A stretch of DNA of 64,000 nt from NCBI GenBank assembly GCA_031549345.1, contig JAVBPY010000003.1, positions 186,001-250,000 on the forward strand, given 5' to 3'. Source of the stretch: CASFRF01 sp031549345 (GTDB lineage: Bacteria; Verrucomicrobiota; Lentisphaeria; Victivallales; Victivallaceae). Of this stretch, positions 17,364 to 25,000 are shown piece by piece. The translations under genes and the position numbers were made by a program. Numbering within the stretch: position 1 is the first letter of the stretch; every line of letters begins with the position of its first letter. The notes under the pieces are model-generated. The model saw only the letters and a list, made by a program, of their open reading frames with translations. It had not been told where the DNA came from and did not search any database.

Positions 17364-18400
17364 TATGCTTCCTTTATTCCGGCAAGGTGTTTAAATGTAT
17401 CGATCAGTCCGGCCTGCTGCAGGATGCGCCGGTAGCTTTCTTCCCGGGTCTTGCCATTTTGAATGCAGTCGGCAAAATAGAGCAGCGACTTTCGGAATGT
17501 GTCGTCTGCAGGCAACTCCCGAATCTTTTCCTGATTGTCCCGGCAAATCACTGCCGTCGGGGTAAAATTGGCCGGCGCGGTGAGAATTCTTCCACTACTC
17601 AGAGTGCCGAGGCTGCCCCATAATTCCAGGTCGCACTTATAATAATTGTCCATGCCGAAAGCAAGTTGCGCGGTAACCCCGGCCCCATTGACCATTGTCG
17701 CCGATCCGTAAAGATCCACCTCAAAGCCTTCAACCGTATTGGAAACCGCCGCAACGATTCGCGCGCTTTCTCCAAGGAGCATGGAGGCATACCGGATTGT
17801 GTAGCCGCCGCAGTCAAGAAGCGCACCGCCGCCCAGTGCGCGGTTATAACGAAAGTCATCCATCGCCCGCCGCGGAAAACCGAATGAAATCCGAATCAAT
17901 CGCAGGTCGCCGATCTCCCCATCCGCAACGATCCGGTTGACGGCGGAAAGCTGATCGTGAAATGCAAACATGTAATTTTCGTGAAGGGCAAGCTGCTTTG
18001 CCCGCGCCGTTTCCACCAGATCGCGGGCAGCGGCAAGCGAAGTCGCCGCGGGTTTTTCGATTATAAGATGCTTGCCATGCCGGAGCGCGGCAAGTCCCCA
18101 CTCCGCGTGCAACCCGGGCGGAAGCGGCAAATAAACGCTTTGGAGCTCCGGAGAAGAGATCAGCGCCGTATAAGAATCGAACAACCTGCCTTGGTTTACG
18201 AGAAAAGCTTCCGCCTTGCTGCGCTCCGCAGCCCTTCTCGCCTCCCGGATTTCCGTCGGAATTTCAGACAATTTTTCGCCGTACCATTCTTCATCCGAGG
18301 CGCATCCAACTCCGGCAAAATGGAAGCCGGAACACCCCGCAAGCGCCGGCATAAAACGGCGCAGCGCGATTTCGGAGGGGCAAATAACTCCGATGTTCAT
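17363..18400 (-). CDS. Gfo/Idh/MocA oxidoreductase, probable NDP-hexose 3-ketoreductase
   Basis: A 345-residue protein starting MNIGVICPSEIALRRFMPAL, with the family motif EKPAATSLAAARDLV (catalytic-region Lys) and HENYMFAFHDQL. In 2,6-dideoxysugar pathways, the product of the 2,3-dehydratase must be reduced at C3 by a ketoreductase of this family (TylC1, SpnN). The gene lies directly after the 2,3-dehydratase, which is the basis for the proposed role. GGAAAG precedes the ATG at 18400 at normal distance; longer starts overlap the dehydratase. Confidence 0.8.
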   Translation of the reverse strand: MNIGVICPSEIALRRFMPALAGCSGFHFAGVGCASDEEWYGEKLSEIPTEIREARRAAERSKAEAFLVNQGRLFDSYTALISSPELQSVYLPLPPGLHAEWGLAALRHGKHLIIEKPAATSLAAARDLVETARAKQLALHENYMFAFHDQLSAVNRIVADGEIGDLRLIRISFGFPRRAMDDFRYNRALGGGALLDCGGYTIRYASMLLGESARIVAAVSNTVEGFEVDLYGSATMVNGAGVTAQLAFGMDNYYKCDLELWGSLGTLSSGRILTAPANFTPTAVICRDNQEKIRELPADDTFRKSLLYFADCIQNGKTREESYRRILQQAGLIDTFKHLAGIKEA

Positions 18401-18413
18401 CGTATTGCTTTCC

Positions 18414-19823
18414 TTACAACTTGAAAATATCGATCGCCGCAAGCAGGCTGCGGAGCTGGATATTCAGATAATTATTGAACCGCAGAAATTCCCGTAATTC
18501 CTGCAGGGTAAACCAATGGAAATGATCCGGGATGTCGCTTTCGGAAAAATTTTCTCCGGCTTCCAGCAGCAGATTCCGATTCTGTTCGTGGTAAAACCGT
18601 CCCCCCTCTTCCGATTGGTTGACGTCAAAAACAATCTGCTCCGGAGCGGCATTCAGCACATAGTCCAGGAATGTCGGCGAACCGCTGCGGTAACTGCCCG
18701 TCAAGCACTGCACCGTCGGAGCAAGTTCAACCACATCAAAGTTTCCGCACTCCAACTTGGCTTGAATCAAAAAATATATAACCCCGTCGATTTTTTTCAT
18801 GATCAAGGCGCAAAGACCCGCCTGCATCGGCTGAATCAAAGGCTGGCACCAACTGGCCACTTCGCGGTTTTCAATCGTCACCCGAGCCCCGATGACTCGA
18901 AAGTAAAGACCGTCGACGCGTGCGATTTCGGCCTCCCGAATCTCCCACTCTTTCACAGCTTTCAGTGAAATCATCCTGGTGTTGAGCGAATAACGCGATT
19001 TCAGCTCCGACAGCCAGAAGAGAGCGTGGTCGATATTACGGCTTTTCATGCCTGTTGCGAGAGAATTCAGCATCGCCAGTCCGCGCTCCGAAGCGATGTG
19101 TGCCCGAAGTAAGGCCCGATCCCCATTGCGCCAGCCCAACCCGGACAATACGGTGCGCGTATCCATATTGACCACATTATCGTGGCACATCAATGCCTTC
19201 AACTGTCCGAGCGTCACCCAAATGAAATCCGGATGCGGTGCAACTTCTTCATCGACTTCGAGAATGATATTGCGGTTGCGTTTCCGGAGAAAACGCCCGC
19301 CTTGTTCCGACTGAAGCTGGTCAAGCCAAATTTTGTACTGCCCGGCATTACGGAAATATTCCAGATAACACGGCGCTTTACCCCGGTGGATTTGTGTGTA
19401 ATTGCTTCGCGTAGCCTGCAAAGTCGGCGACAACTGTACGCAATTGAGGTTGCCCGGTTCGATTTTAGCCTGCAGAAGGAAACACAGGACGCCGTCAATC
19501 ACCCGGGTGATAATCCCAAGGAAGCCAACTTCCGGCTGGTCAATGATCGGCTGGCTCCAATGGGAACGAAGTCCCGGAAAGCCTTCGGTGCAGACTTCCA
19601 CGCCGCGAATGGCGAAGAATTTTCCACTGCTATGCTCCAAATCGCCGCTGTCCGGGTGAAAATGCCAATTGACAAGGTACTTGAAGGGAACCAGATCGAT
19701 CTCCACACGCACCTGCCGATTGCGCTCCGCAACCCAGTCGAGTATGTCCGCGATGGAACCCGCCGGCCCCTTTTGGGCGGCAAGGGACGCAATTAATTTT
19801 GTATTATCGGTTGAGTATGGCAT
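18414..19823 (-). CDS. NDP-hexose 2,3-dehydratase (EvaA/TylX3 family)
   Basis: A 469-residue protein built of two related halves (about 60-235 and 270-460), the layout of the NDP-hexose 2,3-dehydratase family. Each half repeats a W-x-QP-I/L-I-x-Q motif, IDGV-x-x-FL-x-QAK-x-E-x-GN, a V-x-L-(S/A)PT-x-Q segment and EEGGRF or EQGGRF. These enzymes remove water from a dTDP-4-keto-6-deoxyhexose, giving the 3,4-diketo-2,6-dideoxy intermediate used for 2-deoxysugars. They are best known from antibiotic clusters and uncommon in surface-polysaccharide loci. The ATG lies inside the remnant gmd frame and has no good ribosome site, so coupling to that remnant is likely. Confidence 0.88.
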   Translation of the reverse strand: MPYSTDNTKLIASLAAQKGPAGSIADILDWVAERNRQVRVEIDLVPFKYLVNWHFHPDSGDLEHSSGKFFAIRGVEVCTEGFPGLRSHWSQPIIDQPEVGFLGIITRVIDGVLCFLLQAKIEPGNLNCVQLSPTLQATRSNYTQIHRGKAPCYLEYFRNAGQYKIWLDQLQSEQGGRFLRKRNRNIILEVDEEVAPHPDFIWVTLGQLKALMCHDNVVNMDTRTVLSGLGWRNGDRALLRAHIASERGLAMLNSLATGMKSRNIDHALFWLSELKSRYSLNTRMISLKAVKEWEIREAEIARVDGLYFRVIGARVTIENREVASWCQPLIQPMQAGLCALIMKKIDGVIYFLIQAKLECGNFDVVELAPTVQCLTGSYRSGSPTFLDYVLNAAPEQIVFDVNQSEEGGRFYHEQNRNLLLEAGENFSESDIPDHFHWFTLQELREFLRFNNYLNIQLRSLLAAIDIFKL

Positions 19824-19969
19824 AGCTTTGGGGAGTGGTCGATGCGCTTTGTATTGAAGGAGCTGGCGCGGCGGATGATGCCATGCACCTCGTACCCTTT
19901 TTCCAGCAGCAATTCGGTTAAATAGGACCCATCCTGGCCCGTGATCCCGGTGATCAATGCTTTTTTCAT
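19793..19969 (-). pseudogene. gmd: Truncated GDP-mannose 4,6-dehydratase (gmd), N-terminal remnant
   Basis: A 58-codon frame starting MKKALITGITGQDGSYL, followed by GYEVHGIIRRASSFNT and RIDH. Residues 1-45 match the N-terminus of GMD: the NADP loop GxTGQDGSYL and the RRASSFNTxRIDH segment. From codon 46 (near 19834) the match ends, and the frame stops at 19793 inside the 2,3-dehydratase gene. The remaining ~320 residues of a normal GMD are absent from the window. It marks a recombination junction just upstream of the deoxysugar cassette. The remnant may still be translated and help start the next gene. Confidence 0.88.
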
Positions 19970-20000
19970 TTATTTTAGTTCTTCATGATGCGTGGGAGCT

Positions 20001-21284
20001 TCAGAGCCTGCCGTCGGCAAGATTGCGCGGAACGATGTTCTTCAGGTCGAAGATCACCGCGTTGGGGCAGAGGTGCTTGCAAAAATCCATTCCCATAAAA
20101 TCGCGGTGTCCTACGGCGACAACCAATGCGTCGTAGTTTGATGAAAGCGCTTGTATATCGTTGAAGCTCCGCAGATTGTATTCGTTTTTCACGTCTTCCG
20201 GGTTCGCTTGCGGATCGTAAATATCCACCCGGCAACCGAATTCCTCCAATCCACGCGCGACGTCCACGGCGCGGGAATTACGGATGTCGGGGCAGTTTTC
20301 CTTGAAAGTGACACCAAGCTGCAAAACTTTGGCGTTGGCGATCTTATGCTCTTTCCGGATCATCAGTTTGACGACCTCGGCGGCGATGTATTTGCCCATG
20401 CCGTCGTTGATCCGGCGGCCGGCGAGAATGACCTCCGGCAGGTAGCCCAGACTCTGTGCTTTGTGGGTCAGATAATACGGGTCCACGCCGATGCAGTGGC
20501 CGCCGACCAGGCCGGGTTTGAACTTGAGGAAATTCCACTTGGTGGCGGCGGCATCGAGAACATCGTTGGTGTCGATGCCGATTAAATGGCATATTTTCGC
20601 CAGCTCGTTGACAAAGGCGATGTTCAAATCGCGCTGCGCGTTTTCGATCACCTTGGCCGCCTCGGCGACTTTCATCGAAGCGGCTTTGTGGGTGCCGTTC
20701 AGGAGGATTGCATTGTAGAGGGCGTCGATCGCCTCGGCGGCTTCGGGGGTGGAACCGGAGGTGATTTTCAGAATCTTGGTCAGTGAATGTTCCTTGTCGC
20801 CCGGATTGATCCGCTCTGGGCTGTACCCGCAGAAAAAGTCTTTATTGAACACGAGATTGGAAAATTTTTCCAGCACCGGGACGCATTCTTCTTCGGTACA
20901 GCCCGGGTAGACGGTGCTTTCGTAGACGACGATCGCGCCTTTCCGGAGGGCTTTGCCGACGGTTTCGCTGGCCTTGTACAAAGGCGTGAGGTCGGGACGG
21001 TTGTATTTGTCCACGGGCGTCGGCACGGTTACGATGAAGACGTCGCAGCCCTTCAGGTCTTCCGGATCGCCGGTGTATTTCAAGCGGTGCGCGGCTTTCA
21101 AGTCTTCGGAGGATGTTTCCAGCGTTTCGTCCACATGGTTCCGCAAGGAGTCAAGGCGCGTCTTTTTTGTATCGAACCCAATGGTATCGAACTTTTTGCC
21201 GAATTCAACCGCCAGCGGAAGCCCGACATAGCCCAAGCCGGTGATGGCGATTTTTACGTCGCCCGATTTGATTTTATTCAACAT
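20001..21284 (-). CDS. UDP-N-acetylhexosamine 6-dehydrogenase (WbpA/TviB/WecC family)
   Basis: A 427-residue nucleotide-sugar dehydrogenase. The NAD-binding GLGYVGLPLAVEFG lies near residue 17, TVPTPVD is at ~87-93, and the catalytic Cys264 sits in GGHCIGVDPYYL. GVTFKENCPDIRNSRAVDV marks the C-terminal UDP domain. The family oxidises UDP-GlcNAc or UDP-ManNAc to the uronic acid with two NAD. It is the second gene of the operon. The ATG at 21284 is used; a TTG at 21296 overlapping the upstream stop by four bases is an alternative. Confidence 0.9.
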   Translation of the reverse strand: MLNKIKSGDVKIAITGLGYVGLPLAVEFGKKFDTIGFDTKKTRLDSLRNHVDETLETSSEDLKAAHRLKYTGDPEDLKGCDVFIVTVPTPVDKYNRPDLTPLYKASETVGKALRKGAIVVYESTVYPGCTEEECVPVLEKFSNLVFNKDFFCGYSPERINPGDKEHSLTKILKITSGSTPEAAEAIDALYNAILLNGTHKAASMKVAEAAKVIENAQRDLNIAFVNELAKICHLIGIDTNDVLDAAATKWNFLKFKPGLVGGHCIGVDPYYLTHKAQSLGYLPEVILAGRRINDGMGKYIAAEVVKLMIRKEHKIANAKVLQLGVTFKENCPDIRNSRAVDVARGLEEFGCRVDIYDPQANPEDVKNEYNLRSFNDIQALSSNYDALVVAVGHRDFMGMDFCKHLCPNAVIFDLKNIVPRNLADGRL

Positions 21285-21292
21285 TCGTTTAT

Positions 21293-21844
21293 TCAATCCC
21301 GGGTACTGGATGTGGTTATTTTTTGCAGTGTTTCCGCGGAAACCGGGTACTCCACATGCTTGTTGAGGATGGTCAGATTGACAATAATGGTGTTGTGCTC
21401 GTTATCCCGCGCGCAAACCGTTGTCCGCAGCCCTTGCAAATGCCCCGCGGTGATCAAAACTTCATCGCCCGCGACAATATCCGGATTCACCAGGATGGGT
21501 TCTTCGCGGGCGAGTATTTCGCAGCGGCGCAAGGCGTTCAATTCTTCGATGAACACATCCTCCAGGCAAGGATCCCGTAACAATTCGATATGGACGAAAC
21601 GCTTTTCCCGGCGCCGCAGATCCGCGCGCTCGTTGTCGTCGGCGCATAAGAAAATATACCCCGGAATCATCGGAATTTCCGAGATGATTTTTGTGGAGTG
21701 GTGCATTCGGGCTTTCGGCAGGGTCGGCAGATAGTGGGGAATACCCATCGCGTCCAGGAATGTCCGCACTTTTTTCTCCGTATGGACACGTACGTGGGCG
21801 AATCCCCAATGGCGTCCGGGTGTCCTCGAAATAAGTTCAATCAT
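21293..21844 (-). CDS. NusG/RfaH-family transcription antiterminator
   Basis: A 183-residue NusG-like protein starting MIELISRTPGRHWGFAHVRV. It has the NGN-domain pattern (HTEKKVRTFLDAMGIPHYLP, then IPMIPGYIFL) and a C-terminal KOW-like segment (VNPDIVAGDEVLITAGHLQG). As first gene of a 22-kb polysaccharide operon it fits the specialised RfaH/UpxY/LoaP role: holding RNA polymerase through the long operon. Longer upstream starts would cover the leader hairpin and are rejected; GGAAAAATTCAGGCA before the ATG is a weak ribosome site. It probably acts in cis on its own leader. Confidence 0.85.
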   Translation of the reverse strand: MIELISRTPGRHWGFAHVRVHTEKKVRTFLDAMGIPHYLPTLPKARMHHSTKIISEIPMIPGYIFLCADDNERADLRRREKRFVHIELLRDPCLEDVFIEELNALRRCEILAREEPILVNPDIVAGDEVLITAGHLQGLRTTVCARDNEHNTIIVNLTILNKHVEYPVSAETLQKITTSSTRD

Positions 21845-21991
21845 TGCCTGAATTTTTCCATGCCGCAGCCCCATCGCGGGATTCTTGCAAACCACGCAAT
21901 GCAAGCAAAACAATGTGTGTGGATTTTGGCTTCGTGCTGAAATCCGCGGCTTCTGAAGCCAGGGCATGACTGCTCCGGCAGTTACACCGTT

Positions 21992-22020
21992 CCCCCCCCT
22001 AATCCGCAACCTTATGCGGA
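21992..22020 (-). promoter_or_regulatory. Leader hairpin and G8 tract of the polysaccharide operon
   Basis: Just after the predicted transcription start, the RNA can form a 6-bp hairpin TCCGCA-TAAGGT-TGCGGA (22003-22020). A run of eight G follows (21992-21999). A small hairpin exposed on the non-template strand is the kind of element that recruits RfaH-type factors, and long G runs can slip. Both roles are inference from position. Confidence 0.45.
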
Positions 22021-22032
22021 ACAACTTTCGTT

Positions 22033-22060
22033 AATATAACACTGTTTGGTATTTTTTCAA
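22033..22060 (-). promoter_or_regulatory. Promoter of the polysaccharide operon
   Basis: On the minus strand TTGAAA (-35, 22055-22060) and TATATT (-10, 22033-22038) are separated by 16 bases. Transcription would start near 22026, about 180 bases before the antiterminator gene. It is the only good promoter seen upstream of the operon. Confidence 0.65.
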
Positions 22061-22082
22061 GAAAAATTAAGGGGATTGGCCT

Positions 22083-25000
22083 TCATTCGATTTCAAAAAA
22101 CGTGTGATCGACCGCGATCGTTTTCAGCGGACGGTACATAGCCTCGATTTGAAGAGCCGGAACGGTGAATTTTCCCCGCGTGACGGCGCGTGCCTGGTAA
22201 CGGATTTCCGCCACGGCACTGTTGTTGATGTCGCCGAAAAGGAGGAAACGGTCGAAACGTTTTTCCAGGCGGCGGGTGAAAAATCCGGGGCGTTCGCGCG
22301 GAGGCTCGAAGCGGGCGGCGCGGGTGGCGAGGCGTTCGTCCTCGATCTCCAGCCCTCCCGGCAGGAGATCGGTCAGGACGATTTGCTCCACCGGCGCATC
22401 GGCGGAAAGGCGGATGCGCACCTGGATGAGTTCGCCCGCGCGGCAGCGGGAAACGGGCTGGCCGGCGGAATTCAGGTACTCGCGCGAAAGGGTAAACCCG
22501 TCGCGGAGGGATTGTGCTTTGTGCGGAACGCCACGGATACGGAGCTGAAGGAGGAGAGGTGTTTGGCCGTCGTTGGCGACACGGAATTTCGACGCGGGAA
22601 CGAGTTCGGCGCGCCGGGTTCCGGCGAAGGCGGTTTCGGCGGAATCTTCGATGCGGAGGCGTCCGCGTACATCGCCTTTGCAGTGGCGCGCGGCGTAGCG
22701 CGAAAGACCGAGCGCCGCCCATGCGTTGTTTTGGGTGGAACCCCAGTCGCCGGACGCGTTCCGGTGCGCTTCGAGTTCTTTTACCAGGCGCGGATGCGCC
22801 GGATCGCCGGGGAACACATCGTCGAGGATCCAAAGGGCGAAACCGAGGCGGCGCACATCGCTGTCGAGCACCGACGTTCTTTCCATCCGCCAGAAACTCC
22901 GCTCCAGGAGGGGGCGGAGGACGGCGCTCCCCTGCGCCGCGCGGTTTGCCCGGACAAGGGCCGCGCCGCAGAGAAAGCGGGAGAAATCGTCCGTTGCGCC
23001 GAGGGCCAACAACTGCTCGATGTGCGGTCCGGCGGAAGCGGGTGCGGCCAGTGCCAACAAGTACGCGGCGTAAGCGCGTTGTTCCGAAGGAATTTCCGCA
23101 TTCGTGCAGTGTCGGCGGAGGCTTCGTGCGATGGCGGGGCGATCGCCCTTGGCGGGGGCGATGCCGCTTGCTTCCGCCTCCAGGAGGAAATGCCAGGCGA
23201 AAAGTGAGCCTTCCTGCCATTCGGCGCGTTCGGCGGGCCACATGGAGAAGCCGCCGCCGGGGCGCTCCATCGTCCGCAGCCGTGCGATGGCGGCGTGTAT
23301 TCTGGTTTCGGCGGTTTCAGCGAATTCCGCGGGAATCAGCCCCGCCGCCGCAAGGGGTTTGACGGAAAGGAAGGGAAATGCGGCCGCCACTGTTTGCTCC
23401 AAACATCCGTAGGGATAAAGGTTCAGCCATTCCAACGCACCCGTCAGCGAAGGGATCGGCGGAGATATTTCCAGGCGTACCGGCCCCGTGGCGGCGGCGA
23501 CGGCCGGATTTGCCGCGAAGCGCTCCAACGTTTCACCGGGTTGGAGGGCAATGGTTTCCAGGAAATCGTGCGCGGGAAAGGCCGGACGCACAATCCATTC
23601 CGCCGTCTGGCGCGTTTCGTTCTTTCCCATTTTCAGTGTGGCGGCAATGCAGGTTGCGCCGGGTTGGGGCTGGGCGGTCAACTCAACAGGAATCGGGACG
23701 CTTTTGCCGGGCTCGAGGCGGATTTCCCCCTCTGAATGAAGCTGTCCGTTGACTTCAAGCGTCCAGACGGCCGACCCCTCCGGGAGGTCGTGGTTAAACG
23801 CCTCCAGGGAAAGTTGGAATCGGTCGCCGGGGGCGACGGCGCGGGGGGCGTTCAGTGTCAGCGTGAGCGGATGGCGCAGCGTGAGGGTTTGATCGGCCGC
23901 GCCCGTGCGCGTTGCGTTTGCGCCGAGGGCCATCAACCGGAGCGCGCCGACATGTTCCGGCATAATGATTTTATGTTCCAGCACTCCGGATGCGGGGACA
24001 TCCAGGATTTCCGGAGGAAGCACCGCGGCTTTTTCCATGGCGGCGTTCCACGGCGAAAGGAAACCGCCGGCGTCGCCGCCGCCGATCCGGTCGCTCCCGA
24101 TGCGGATCAAAGGAAAGAAGAGGCCGTACGTGTCGCCGAAAGCGAAGGGCGAAGCTGTCGGGCCGAAGAAGTAAGCAAAAGGGTCCGGGGTTGCAAAAGA
24201 AGTCAGCGCGAGGATCCCTTCGTCCTCCCCCCAAAGGAGGACGCGGCCGCCGATGGCTTTCTCCGCCGCGTCGGTGAGCGAAACGCGGACGGTTGCGCTT
24301 TCCCCGGGGCGGGCCTGTGCCGGCGCCATCAACGCGATGTTGAGTTTGTGTACTGCCTGGTCCAAATCAAAACGCGCTGTGCCGAAAAGGCGCAAGGGGA
24401 GGCGTTCCAGTTTTGTTTCCGGCGCGGCGATTACCGTGAGGCCGGCATGGTAAGAGCCTTCGAGGATGGTTTCCGGAAGCGGCACGGGGATTTCGTTCTG
24501 TCCGGCGCGGACAATGAAGCGGCGCATCTCGGAGAGCTCGGAGCTGCCGCCGAAGAGGATTCCCTCTCCCGCGAAGGGGGCTGTGAAGCGAAGCAATGCC
24601 TGTTCCCCCGGACGGTACTTTATGCGGTCGCTTTCCAGCGCAAGAACCGCCGGGTTTGTCGAATGTTCCCCGGGTGCGCCGGAGTCGTGCGTGAAATCCA
24701 AACGCGCCAGGGGCGCCTCATCGGAAACGGTCAGGCGGTAGCTCCCGCCGCGCGGGAGGTCGAGCCCGAAACGGTATACGCCGGTTCCCGAAGAAACAAG
24801 TGCGAGTTCACCTTTCGAGATTGGAATCTGCTGCTCTTGCCAGTGGTGTTGCAAACGTCCGTCCGGGCTTTCGCGGAGGACATATTCCCAATGGGAGCGG
24901 GTCAGTTCGTAACGCAATTTCATATGCAGAGCATGGGGCTTTTCCTGCGGCGTCAGCGCCATGAGGGAAAAGAGGCGGCGCGTTCCGTTTTCCGGCTCCG

